This document shows positions 56,151 to 64,000 of a stretch of DNA of 64,000 bases, piece after piece. Source of the DNA: an uncultured Marivita sp. (GTDB lineage Bacteria; Pseudomonadota; Alphaproteobacteria; Rhodobacterales; Rhodobacteraceae). Every line of letters begins with the position of its first letter. The stretch's first letter is position 1. Where the stretch lies: assembly GCF_947488135.1 (NCBI RefSeq), contig NZ_CANKYW010000001.1, positions 1,240,001 to 1,304,000 on the forward strand. Reading direction: 5' to 3'. A program made the translations under genes and the position numbers. A model generated the notes under the pieces. It was not told the origin of the DNA, searched no databases, and saw only the letters and a list, made by a program, of their open reading frames with translations.

Positions 56151-56188
56151 GTCTGTGTCACAGGGGTGCACGTCAAGGAAGGTTCTGA

Positions 56189-56707
56189 ATGACCAAGTCG
56201 AAAAAATCCGAATTCCGTCCGAATGATTACGTTGTCTACCCGGCGCATGGCGTCGGCCAGATCGTGTCGATCGAAGAACAGGAGATCGCCGGCATCACGC
56301 TTGAGCTGTTCGTGATCTCGTTCGAGAAAGACAAGATGACCCTGCGGGTGCCCACCCACAAGGCCACGGAAATCGGAATGCGGTCGCTGAGTTCACCCGA
56401 CGTGGTGAGCCAGGCGATGAAAACGCTCAAGGGCAAGGCCAAGGTCAAAAAGGCCATGTGGTCGCGTCGGGCACAGGAATACGAGCAGAAGATCAACTCG
56501 GGCGATCTGATCGCGATTGCCGAGGTCGTGCGCGACCTGCACCGTGCCGACGATCAGCGCGAGCAAAGCTATTCCGAGCGTCAGCTTTACGAAGCCGCAC
56601 TCGAGCGTCTGACGCGCGAAGTCGCCGCCACCTCGGGTGGGGACGAACTGGCTGCGGCCAAGCAAGTCGGCGACGTTCTGATGTCGCGTGCACCTGCGGC
56701 TGCCTAA
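56189..56707 (+). CDS. carD: CarD-family RNA polymerase-binding regulator
   Basis: This 172-residue protein has the Tudor-like RNA polymerase-interaction domain at residues about 10-70 (NDYVVYPAHGVGQIVSIEEQE) and a helical DNA-binding C-terminal domain (WSRRAQEYEQKINSGDLIAIAEVVRDLHR). CarD stabilises open complexes at many promoters, including those for rRNA. AAGGAAGG precedes the ATG. It ends in a strong terminator. Confidence 0.94.
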   Translation: MTKSKKSEFRPNDYVVYPAHGVGQIVSIEEQEIAGITLELFVISFEKDKMTLRVPTHKATEIGMRSLSSPDVVSQAMKTLKGKAKVKKAMWSRRAQEYEQKINSGDLIAIAEVVRDLHRADDQREQSYSERQLYEAALERLTREVAATSGGDELAAAKQVGDVLMSRAPAAA

Positions 56708-56728
56708 GACGTTCCGAAAAACCGAAAC

Positions 56729-56756
56729 AAGCGGCTCCATCCGGGGCCGCTTTTTT
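56729..56756. terminator. carD terminator
   Basis: AAGCGGCTCC pairs with GGGGCCGCTT around a short loop (ATCC), followed by a run of T. It lies between convergent genes and overlaps the end of the antiporter gene by one base. Confidence 0.88.
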
Positions 56757-58636
56757 CATGCCGCGTCGGTACTGTTTGCCTCAAGCGCGCTGAGCAGAGA
56801 CGCTTCGAGCTCTTTCTCAAGCTCCTTGGCGCGGGCGATATAGGCTTCGTTCTGCGCTGACGGTATATTGGGATCCCACAAGTCGGCCAGTTCGCGTACC
56901 GTGTAGCGGTCGTGCTGGTAGAACAGCTTTTCCGCCTCGTTGGCCTCGTATTCGGTCAGGCCGATATTCTCCAGAACGTAGCGGCCCGCGCGCAGGGAGC
57001 TGTCGAAAAGCTCGCGGACGATGTCATTCGCCCCGGCCTTGTAAAGCCGGTAGGTGTGCGTGCGGTCGCGGGAGCGGGCGACGATGTGGATGTCGGGACG
57101 CAGGCGGCGCGCATAGGTGACGAGCCGTTCGGCGGCCACGGGATCGTCCAGCGCCACCATGAGCACCCGCGCGCTGTCGATACCAGCGGCGTGCAGCAGA
57201 TCGGGGCGCAATGGATCACCGAAGAAGCCCTGGTAGCCAAAGCGGCGCATCAATTGGATCGTTTGAAGGTTGTTGTCGATGACAACGGTCTTGGCACCGA
57301 CCGATTGTACCAGCCGATTGACGATCTGACCGAACCGCCCGATCCCGGCGATAATGACCGTGCCTTGCTCGTCGATCTCGTCGTGTTCAAGATCTGTGTC
57401 GCCGTCCTTCAGCCGTTTGGACAGAACCTCGTAAAGGATGAAGGCCAGCGGTGTGATCAGCATCGACAGCGCCACGATCAGCAAGAGCCGATCCGCGAGA
57501 TAGGCTGGAAGGATGGCCTGTTGCAGCGAGAACGAGATCAGCACGAAGCCGAATTCACCGGCCTGGGCGAGACCAAGAGTAAAGAGCCATTGATCGCGGC
57601 CCCGCAGTTTGAAGGCGCGCCCGAGCACATACAGGATGATGCCTTTGAGCAGCATGATCCCCAAGGCAAGCCCGAGGATGGAAATGGGTTCGGAGAAGAA
57701 CAGACCGAAATCGATCCCGGCACCGACCGTGATGAAGAACAAGCCCAGCAGCAGTCCCTTGAACGGTTCGATGTCGGATTCCAGTTCATGGCGGAATTCG
57801 CTGTTGGCTAGAACCACACCGGCCAGGAACGTGCCCAGGGCAGGCGACAGGCCCACGGCCGTCATGAGAAAGGCGATGCCGATCACGATCAGCAGCGCGA
57901 GGGCCGTATACATCTCGCGCAGATGCGCGGCGTGGATATATCGGAACAGCGGACGCGCGCCGTACACACCCCCAAGGATGATGAGCGCGACGGCACCGAG
58001 AGTGACAAGCGTCACGCCCCAACCCGGCAGGCCTTCGATCAGCGACATGGTGGCGCCGTGGGCGTCATCGCCATGCTCCAACACACTCCGCGCGATCGAG
58101 CCGTCTTCGTTCAGAGACGGGGTCGACGGTACGGCAAGCAGCGGCAGGATGATCAACATCGGGATGACCGCGATGTCCTGGGTCAGCAAAACCGAGAAGG
58201 TCGAGCGACCACCGCTGGTCTGCATCAAGCCCTTCTCGCTCAGCGTCTGAAGCACGATCGCGGTGGAGGACAGGGCGAAAATCATCCCGATGGCCATCGC
58301 GGTTTGCCAGACGAACCCCAGATACATCGCACCGACCATCACGGCGCACATGGTGATAAGAACCTGCATGCCGCCCAGACCGATCAGACGGTGGCGCATG
58401 TCCCAAAGCGCCCGTGGTTCAAGCTCCAGCCCGATCAGGAACAGCATCATCACAACGCCGAATTCGGCGAAATGCTGGAGGTCTGTGGTGTCGGCGACCA
58501 GCCCCAGACCCGGCCCGATGGCGACACCGGCCAAGAGATAGCCCAGCACCGATCCAAGCCCCAATCGCGCGGCGATGGGAACGGCGATCACCGCTGCCAG
58601 CAGGAACACCGACGCCAGGAAAAGAAACTCACCCAT
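56756..58636 (-). CDS. CPA2 cation:proton antiporter (KefB/KefC-type)
   Basis: This 626-residue protein has about 12 membrane helices in a sodium/proton exchanger fold (LGSVLGYLLAGVAIGPGLGL, FALSSTAIVLQTL), then an RCK/TrkA-N nucleotide-binding domain from about residue 413 (TVIIAGIGRFGQIVNRLV). It resembles glutathione-gated potassium efflux systems KefB/KefC. No KefF/G partner is adjacent. The ATG at MGEFLFLASVF was chosen by helix start. Confidence 0.92.
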   Translation of the reverse strand: MGEFLFLASVFLLAAVIAVPIAARLGLGSVLGYLLAGVAIGPGLGLVADTTDLQHFAEFGVVMMLFLIGLELEPRALWDMRHRLIGLGGMQVLITMCAVMVGAMYLGFVWQTAMAIGMIFALSSTAIVLQTLSEKGLMQTSGGRSTFSVLLTQDIAVIPMLIILPLLAVPSTPSLNEDGSIARSVLEHGDDAHGATMSLIEGLPGWGVTLVTLGAVALIILGGVYGARPLFRYIHAAHLREMYTALALLIVIGIAFLMTAVGLSPALGTFLAGVVLANSEFRHELESDIEPFKGLLLGLFFITVGAGIDFGLFFSEPISILGLALGIMLLKGIILYVLGRAFKLRGRDQWLFTLGLAQAGEFGFVLISFSLQQAILPAYLADRLLLIVALSMLITPLAFILYEVLSKRLKDGDTDLEHDEIDEQGTVIIAGIGRFGQIVNRLVQSVGAKTVVIDNNLQTIQLMRRFGYQGFFGDPLRPDLLHAAGIDSARVLMVALDDPVAAERLVTYARRLRPDIHIVARSRDRTHTYRLYKAGANDIVRELFDSSLRAGRYVLENIGLTEYEANEAEKLFYQHDRYTVRELADLWDPNIPSAQNEAYIARAKELEKELEASLLSALEANSTDAA

Positions 58637-58770
58637 GCAGACACTGCCTTTCTCGTTGACCGCAGAATGAGGCGTTTCGCGGGGGGATGGCAACCGGTTG
58701 ACCCGTGGGTCGCCAATTAACGTGGCAGCGGGGTGCCTTGTGCTGAAAACACTCGCACCGGCGCTGGCGT

Positions 58771-61377
58771 TCAGCCGTCAGGCATATCCAGAACAACGTT
58801 CCGGCCGTTCTTTGAATAGCGCAGCTCACTTTCGCCGATGGCCGCGACACGGCCTCCGTCCAGACGGTCACCGACCTGCACTTTCTGATACCGTCCGTTC
58901 GCCAGTCGTACGAGGGCGCGGCGGCTGGAGGGTTTGCCGTAGACGCCGATCAGGTTGATACGGCGCAGGTTGATCGCGTTTGACACCGTGGCCTGCCGCG
59001 CGACATTCGCCGTCGATGGAATGCGCGGCTGGACCGCCCGCGGCGCCACGGAAGCGACCTGCGTCACCTCCGGTTGACGGGTCTGCTGGGTGGTGCGGGC
59101 GCGTTCCACGATCTGGGCAAAGTTGCGCGGTCGGGTCACGGGGGCGGCGGATTGGGCGACGGCGAATTGTGTGGCGGCGGGTTGCGCCTCTTCCTCTTCC
59201 GCCTTGAGGGTTTCCGGCCGTGCCGCCGGTCTCAGCGCTGCCAGTTCGGCCAAGGTCCGGCCCGCAAGCTGCGCGCGTTCGTTGTCTTCGACCAACCCAT
59301 CGGGCCGCCCGCGTGGTCGGAACGCCTGAAGGGTCGAGACCTCGACAGTCGCCTCACCCTCAACGCTCGGTTCCGGTGTGACCTCCGGCGCATTGGGTCG
59401 AACCGGTGGGACGACGGGCGGCAAACCGGCGAAGATACGCACGCCTTCGGGGTTCACTGCGCCCTCGGGTGTGGCGACCACCAGTCCCCGGTCGTCCAGC
59501 GTGAACTGGGTTCCCGGGGCGGCCGGGTTCGGTTGGGACAGGTAGGTCTGATCGTTCCGCAACGCCTCGGCGCCCGGCAGGGCGACGGCATCGAATTGCT
59601 GCACCCGGTTGTCGATGGAGGCAACGTAGAGATCGTCGAGCGTCGTCTGTGTCGGGGTCGACGGGGCCTCCGGCGACCGCTGCCAGATGCCTGTGGCGGC
59701 GTAGCGGGCATCAGCCTCTTCCGGTGTCAGCGCAGCGGGCGGAGGAAGTACATCCGCGAGCCCGTCGATCCCGGTGCCGGTGTCTTCGACCACGTCGAGC
59801 GCAGCAAGCTGAACGCCTGTTTCCTCTTCCGTCGGGTTCGTAACCGATCCATCGAGCGGCAACAGCTCAACGTCGGGCAGGCGCGCGATCGAGGGTGTAT
59901 CGTCATTGCGGTCAAAGAAGCGCGACAGCCCCTCGTCAAGAAACACGCTGGCCCAGGCCGCGACGGCCAGAAGGAAGATGAGCAGCGCGCTTGTCAGCAT
60001 CAGCCCCAGGAAACGTGGTTTGCCGCCAACCTGCGGTTCGGTCCGCGCGCCGAACACGGTCATGCGCGTCTGTTCGTCCGCGGGCGCGCCTTCGTTCGGT
60101 CGGGAGCTGTCCGTATCCCGCCCAGCACGCATCGCGGCGATGCGCGCGACCGCAGCGCGGGCGGGTTCGGGATTGTGTTTGGCCGGCGTGGGCGCAGCAG
60201 GTGAACCGGTTTTCGACACAGGCGCCGAGATCGGCGGAACCGGTTTGGCCGTCCCGCTCGGGGGTTTCGGATCAGCGCTCTTGCGGCGAGAGAAAAAGCC
60301 GAAGCCCTTGCGTTCGGGGCCGTCATCGACCGGTTCGTCCTGAAGGGCCGGTGCCGTCACATCGCTGTCGCGGGTCGATTTGCGGGCTCCGCCCAGTTTG
60401 AACCGAGGCGTTGCTGTGGTGTCTGGCGCGGGTGTTTCGATCTTCGGCGCGGCAGCGGGAATGTCTGACGACGTGCTGGCCCGCGAGGCGCGGATGGACG
60501 CGAAGGCCGGTGCAGCGGATGGATCTGCCGGACCTGCCGCGCGTTCGGGCTTCTGCAGATCGGCAATCGGTGCCGACAGCGCTGGCTTGCGGTTTGTCCC
60601 GGCGTCTGGCTTGTCGTCATCGTCGAGGTTGGCCGCACCCGGTGCCAGAGCGGCCGCATCGATGTCGTCTGCGTCCTTCGTAGACTCGGCGGAACCAAGC
60701 GTCAGAGGGGCCGGTGCATCCTTTACTCCGCGGGTGTCCGTATCGGCGGCCACGTCGGCAGGCGACGCAATGTTGACGTCCTCTGCCGCCGCCTCGGGCT
60801 CGACCGCCGTCTCTTCGACAGTGTCTACGTGCTCGACAACCTGATCCGCAGGCACGATCTCGACCGCTTTCGCGTCCCGTTCCGGCGCGGTGCCTGTCCA
60901 GCTTGCCGCGGGACCGAAAAACACTTCTCCCGAAAACTGACCCTCGGGCGCGTTGGCGACAAAGCACACGGGGTCGAAATGGTGGCTTTTGGCAAAGGCT
61001 TCGGCCTCGTCCAGCGTCTCGATCGCGACGGCGGCCACCTGTATCTGGCCATCGGCGCGTGACCAGTCGAAGCTGAGATCGTCCACGGCATAGGGCGTGG
61101 CCCCGTCGAGTGCGGCGCGGATGTCGGACTGGAGCGCGTCGCCCGTGTGGCCGGTGTCGGGCAGCGACAGGTACTTGATTTGCTCGTTCGGGATGATGAG
61201 CTTGACCTGACCGCCGGTCGGAGACAGGGCGTCCGCCTCGGATCGGAGATCGGCCAGGGCACCGCGCAGGTCTGCGGCATCCAAAGCCACATCCCCGACA
61301 CGCACCCATCCGTTCGGAACACGGCGCAGGAGCGAGATACCTTCGAAGGAGAGAGTCAGGGCAAAGTCTGGCGTCAT
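58771..61377 (-). CDS. Large single-pass protein with GspL/PilM-like and GspC/PilP-like ends
   Basis: This 868-residue protein has three parts. Residues 1-160 look like the cytoplasmic actin-like start of GspL/PilM proteins (VKLIIPNEQIKYLSLPDTG, then ALDGATPYAVDDLSFDW). Residues about 165-450 are a disordered Ala/Pro/Asp linker. One membrane helix follows at 456-480 (FLGLMLTSALLIFLLAVAAW), then a long periplasmic linker. Residues 804-868 (INLIGVYGKPSSRRALVRL, YQKVQVGDRLDGGRVAAIG) resemble the GspC/PilP homology domain. No other type II secretion or type IV pilus genes are near. The domain matches are by eye and need profile searches. Confidence 0.6.
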   Translation of the reverse strand: MTPDFALTLSFEGISLLRRVPNGWVRVGDVALDAADLRGALADLRSEADALSPTGGQVKLIIPNEQIKYLSLPDTGHTGDALQSDIRAALDGATPYAVDDLSFDWSRADGQIQVAAVAIETLDEAEAFAKSHHFDPVCFVANAPEGQFSGEVFFGPAASWTGTAPERDAKAVEIVPADQVVEHVDTVEETAVEPEAAAEDVNIASPADVAADTDTRGVKDAPAPLTLGSAESTKDADDIDAAALAPGAANLDDDDKPDAGTNRKPALSAPIADLQKPERAAGPADPSAAPAFASIRASRASTSSDIPAAAPKIETPAPDTTATPRFKLGGARKSTRDSDVTAPALQDEPVDDGPERKGFGFFSRRKSADPKPPSGTAKPVPPISAPVSKTGSPAAPTPAKHNPEPARAAVARIAAMRAGRDTDSSRPNEGAPADEQTRMTVFGARTEPQVGGKPRFLGLMLTSALLIFLLAVAAWASVFLDEGLSRFFDRNDDTPSIARLPDVELLPLDGSVTNPTEEETGVQLAALDVVEDTGTGIDGLADVLPPPAALTPEEADARYAATGIWQRSPEAPSTPTQTTLDDLYVASIDNRVQQFDAVALPGAEALRNDQTYLSQPNPAAPGTQFTLDDRGLVVATPEGAVNPEGVRIFAGLPPVVPPVRPNAPEVTPEPSVEGEATVEVSTLQAFRPRGRPDGLVEDNERAQLAGRTLAELAALRPAARPETLKAEEEEAQPAATQFAVAQSAAPVTRPRNFAQIVERARTTQQTRQPEVTQVASVAPRAVQPRIPSTANVARQATVSNAINLRRINLIGVYGKPSSRRALVRLANGRYQKVQVGDRLDGGRVAAIGESELRYSKNGRNVVLDMPDG

Positions 61378-61532
61378 ACGTTTATTTTAGCAGTCCTTTG
61401 TTCGGGATGGGAGTCACTTACACATCGGACAGACGCGACAAAGCGATCTTTCGCGCGGGGTAAATTCTGCGCTTGTCAGCAGCTTCGCGCCCCGCGATGG
61501 TTCGGCTGTCGCAAATCGAAATAGAGGTCTCC

Positions 61533-62231
61533 ATGTCCAAAGTCACAGGATTCTTTGCCGCCATCGTCGTCCTGGTCGGTATTTCGCCACTCTGGGCCGA
61601 AACCACCGGCCAGATCACGGTCACGGGCGAAGGCAGCGTGTTCGCTGTTCCCGACATGGCGGTGATCACCATGGGGGCATCGGCCGAGGCCGAAACCGCG
61701 AAAGAGGCGATGGATCAGACCTCGGACATCACGACGGCGATTCTCGACCGTCTGACCGAAGCGGGCGTTGCCGAACGGGACATGCAGACGTCGGACCTGT
61801 CGCTGTCGCCGCTCTGGTCGAACCGGTCGTCGTCGGAAAACCGGCCAAGCATCGACGGCTATCAGGCGTCGAACCGCGTGACGGTTCGGGTGCGGGACTT
61901 GGAAAGCCTCGGAACCATCCTCGACGCGGTTCTGACGGATGGGGCCAATGAACTGGGCGGCCTCGAATTCACGCTGTCCGATCCCGAACCGCTGATGAAC
62001 GACGCGCGGATTAAGGCGGTGGCGGATGCGCGGGCGCGGGCCAAGCTGTTGGCCGATGCCGCCGGTGTGGAACTCGGCGCCTTGATCAGCCTGAGCGAAA
62101 CCGGCGCGCGGGCGCCGCGCCCAGAGATGCTGAGCATGGCGCGCGCCTCGGATTCCGTCGTGCCGGTTGCGCAAGGCGAGGCCGAATTGCGCGCAAGTGT
62201 GACACTTGTCTACGAGATCGTCTCACCGTGA
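61533..62231 (+). CDS. SIMPL-domain periplasmic protein
   Basis: This 232-residue protein has a signal peptide (FFAAIVVLVGISPLWA) and a SIMPL/DUF541 domain: ITVTGEGSVFAVPDMAVI, LSLSPLWSN and the repeated helix-strand pattern ending LRASVTLVYEI. The function of the family is poorly known; some members affect oxidative stress. It is divergent from the 868-residue protein gene, 155 bases apart. GAGG precedes the ATG. Confidence 0.88.
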   Translation: MSKVTGFFAAIVVLVGISPLWAETTGQITVTGEGSVFAVPDMAVITMGASAEAETAKEAMDQTSDITTAILDRLTEAGVAERDMQTSDLSLSPLWSNRSSSENRPSIDGYQASNRVTVRVRDLESLGTILDAVLTDGANELGGLEFTLSDPEPLMNDARIKAVADARARAKLLADAAGVELGALISLSETGARAPRPEMLSMARASDSVVPVAQGEAELRASVTLVYEIVSP

Positions 62232-62306
62232 TCTCTGCTCTGGTCGCGTGATCGCACTCTGCCTATAGTAAAGAAAAAGAGCAGAGCAGACCGCCAAAGG
62301 AGCGCC

Positions 62307-63311
62307 ATGGCCCGACCTCCGGCAAAACCGACTGTCGTCAACGTCCTGATTGTCGGGCAGATGGGACGCCTCGCTTACGAGGCGCTCCTTTTCGCGCTGT
62401 CGATGAAGGCCAACACGGCCGATCCGCGCTTCAGGTTGAAGGTGGCAGAACCGCAGCCAGGTCCGAAATGGCAGACCGATCCGACCATCCGGCCCGAACC
62501 GCTGCGAGACATGATCACGGCGCAAGGGGCAGAGATCATTCCTTTCGAAAGCCGCCATTTCGGCAGCGATTATCCCTATGGCAACAAGATCGAAGCGCTG
62601 CTTGCCCTGCCGAAAGGAGAGCCGTTCATCTTCTTCGACACCGACACGCTGATCACGGGCGATCTCGGGGCCGTGCCCTTTGATTTTTCCAAACCAAGCG
62701 CGTCCCTGAGGGTCGAAGGCACCTGGCCACAGATCGAACTTTATGGGCCGGGCTTTTCGGAGACCTGGAAATCCCTTTACGACCGTTTCGGTCTAGATTT
62801 CGAAAGCTCGCTCGACCTGTCCCAACCGGATGAATACTGGCGGCGATACCTGTATTTCAACGCGGGGTTTTTCTACTACAAATGTCCGCAGGTCTTCGGC
62901 CAGCTCTTTCTCGACATGGCGTTGGACATCCGTAACAACCCGCCCGACGCCTTGGTGTGCCAGCAACTCGACCCCTGGCTGGATCAGGTCGCGTTGCCGC
63001 TGGTGATCCACAAACTTGGTGGAGGACGCGACGCGCTGCCCGTGGGGTACATCGACGGCCAGACCAGCGTTCATTACAGGAACATGCCGCTCCTCTACGC
63101 GCGTGAAGACGATGAGGTCGTCGATCTTTTGGAGCGAATTTCGGCGCCTAACCCGGTCAAGCGGTTGCTCAAGGAATACGAGCCGTTCAAGCGCATGATC
63201 TTCCAGAACCGGGGCCACAAGGTCCGCGCTTTGTTCGACCGTGATCACCTGCCAAGCCGTGAACAACCCATCCGGCAGAGGATCAAGAAAAACGGCTTCT
63301 GGATGGTGTGA
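62307..63311 (+). CDS. Putative GT-A-type glycosyltransferase
   Basis: This 334-residue protein has a DxD motif (D111, D113) in FIFFDTDTLITGDLG, like GT-A glycosyltransferases that use a metal to bind nucleotide sugars. VNVLIVGQMGRLAYEALLF at the start could be the nucleotide-binding strand. YFNAGFFYYKCPQVF and LVCQQLDPWLDQVALPLV fit the acceptor side. The sugar and acceptor are unknown, and the family is not one I can name. It stands alone. Confidence 0.6.
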   Translation: MARPPAKPTVVNVLIVGQMGRLAYEALLFALSMKANTADPRFRLKVAEPQPGPKWQTDPTIRPEPLRDMITAQGAEIIPFESRHFGSDYPYGNKIEALLALPKGEPFIFFDTDTLITGDLGAVPFDFSKPSASLRVEGTWPQIELYGPGFSETWKSLYDRFGLDFESSLDLSQPDEYWRRYLYFNAGFFYYKCPQVFGQLFLDMALDIRNNPPDALVCQQLDPWLDQVALPLVIHKLGGGRDALPVGYIDGQTSVHYRNMPLLYAREDDEVVDLLERISAPNPVKRLLKEYEPFKRMIFQNRGHKVRALFDRDHLPSREQPIRQRIKKNGFWMV

Positions 63312-63428
63312 GGCATGCTGCGATCAGACCGGCGCCCGATCGCTGGACATTGCGTTCGATCAAACGGCATGATGACGGCTGTTGCTGACCGGGCAAGACT
63401 GAAACCTGCATACAAGAAGGGGCGCTGA

Positions 63429-64000
63429 ATGGCGGACACCGTCTGGATCGACCAGTTTCCGGGCCTCCGAACCTTGCCCGAAAACGTGAAGCGGTATCTT
63501 CTGGATGAAAGCAAGGTTTTGCACGTGCCTGCGGGCACCGGCGTTTTTGGGCCCGGGGCGGTTCCGGACAGCCTGTTGTTCCTTCTCGACGGGCGTGTGC
63601 GGGTGCAGCAGACCTCCGAAAGCGGGCGCGACATCGTGCTGTATCGGGTAGAGGCCGGCGAAAGCTGTGTGCTGACAACCGCCTGCCTGCTTGCGCACGA
63701 GCCTTATTCGGCGGAGGGAATCACCGAAACCGAAGTCACCGCCGTCGCGATCCCGCGCGGCGCTTTCGACCGGCTGATGGCCTCGTCTCGCGAGTTTCGG
63801 GAATTTGTGCTCACGGCTTACGCACGACGTATCACCGACCTTTTCCGTGTGATCGACGACGTGGCTTTCGGACGCATCGACGTGCGGCTGGCAGGCCGAT
63901 TGCTGAGCCTTGCAGGGCAGGGCGATGATCTCGCGGCGACCCATCAACAGCTTGCCACCGAGCTTGGCACCGCGCGAGAGGTGATTTCGCGCGTCCTGCA
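63429..64000 (+). CDS. Crp/Fnr-family regulator (3' end outside window)
   Basis: The first 190 residues are present. A cyclic-nucleotide-binding-type beta-roll covers about 25-120, a long dimer helix follows, and the helix-turn-helix starts at THQQLATELGTAREVISRVL. Two cysteines, C80 and C86 in GESCVLTTACLL, lie in the beta-roll where an effector would bind and could form a redox or sulfur switch; that is inference. The Fnr-type N-terminal cysteine cluster is absent. The C-terminus is cut by the window edge. Confidence 0.85.
   Translation, partial: MADTVWIDQFPGLRTLPENVKRYLLDESKVLHVPAGTGVFGPGAVPDSLLFLLDGRVRVQQTSESGRDIVLYRVEAGESCVLTTACLLAHEPYSAEGITETEVTAVAIPRGAFDRLMASSREFREFVLTAYARRITDLFRVIDDVAFGRIDVRLAGRLLSLAGQGDDLAATHQQLATELGTAREVISRVL

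Noticed and set aside
58771-61377. Calling this gene translation initiation factor IF-2 because of its long Ala/Pro/Glu-rich stretch
   Set aside because: There is no GTPase domain. The similarity would be low-complexity only.

Overview
The window is a stretch of alphaproteobacterial chromosome, almost certainly from a Roseobacter-group Rhodobacteraceae. The evidence is the high-GC codon use, the isc-suf operon headed by an IscR with a single cysteine, the rsmA-pdxA-surA-lptD-lptG-lptF block divergent from pepA-holC, a CarD homologue, DUF4167, Yip1-type and HbpS/GlcG genes, and intergenic repeats of a kind typical of this family. I see no rRNA, tRNA, CRISPR array, transposase, integrase or prophage gene. 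The DNA is gene-dense core chromosome with one small compositionally odd patch at about 3.9-4.5 kb.

Layout. 0-1.4 kb: the end of a YceI gene facing a cytochrome b561-YceI fusion. 1.5-3.9 kb: fatty acid synthesis (fabD, fabG, acpP). 4-8 kb: a GFA-family zinc protein, mazG, then an M20 amidohydrolase-agmatinase pair and a DUF1499 protein. 8-9.1 kb: a membrane protein and a secreted protein of unknown role. 9.5-12.1 kb: prfA-prmC (release factor 1 and its methylase) and a DUF4167 protein. 12.2-19.6 kb: one minus-strand block for outer-membrane biogenesis (lptF-lptG-lptD-surA-pdxA-rsmA) with overlapping genes. 19.8-23.3 kb: pepA-holC and lpdA. 23.4-26.1 kb: an SDR, an HD hydrolase, DUF1801, a small helical protein and an alpha/beta hydrolase.

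26.2-35.6 kb is the regulatory highlight: iscR, a cysteine desulfurase, sufB, a YbjQ protein, sufC, sufD, two Yip1-like membrane proteins, sufS, a GlcG/HbpS protein and a class I glutamine amidotransferase, all on the plus strand. The iscR promoter has a near-consensus -35/-10 whose -10 is covered by an Irr-type inverted repeat. IscR lacks the usual cluster-binding cysteines. Four hairpins lie between iscR and the desulfurase, and an AT-rich patch inside the desulfurase gene carries a second Irr-like repeat.

35.6-38.4 kb: SDR-kynA-kynU (tryptophan breakdown to anthranilate). 38.5-43.9 kb: an MBL-fold protein with a degenerate metal motif, an array of three strong hairpins, choline sulfatase, a thermonuclease-like protein, DUF465, a glutathione peroxidase, a methyltransferase and a DksA/TraR zinc finger. 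44-49.4 kb: pepF, then a ligase-associated exonuclease, an ATP-dependent DNA ligase and an amidohydrolase in one operon. 49.5-55.5 kb: an HpaI-type aldolase, a lipase-like hydrolase with an SCP2 protein, a TPR protein, a SUV3-like helicase and an S4 protein. 55.6-56.8 kb: fdxA and carD, separated by a promoter-hairpin-terminator unit that may be a small RNA or an attenuating leader. 56.8-64 kb: a KefB/C-type antiporter, an 868-residue membrane-spanning protein that resembles a fusion of GspL/PilM-like and GspC/PilP-like parts, a SIMPL-domain protein, a GT-A-like protein and the start of a Crp/Fnr regulator.

The best leads for something undescribed are the 868-residue secretion-like protein with no secretion neighbours, the regulatory wiring of the isc-suf operon, the reduced DNA ligase-exonuclease module, the carD leader, and the hairpin-rich intergenic repeats.
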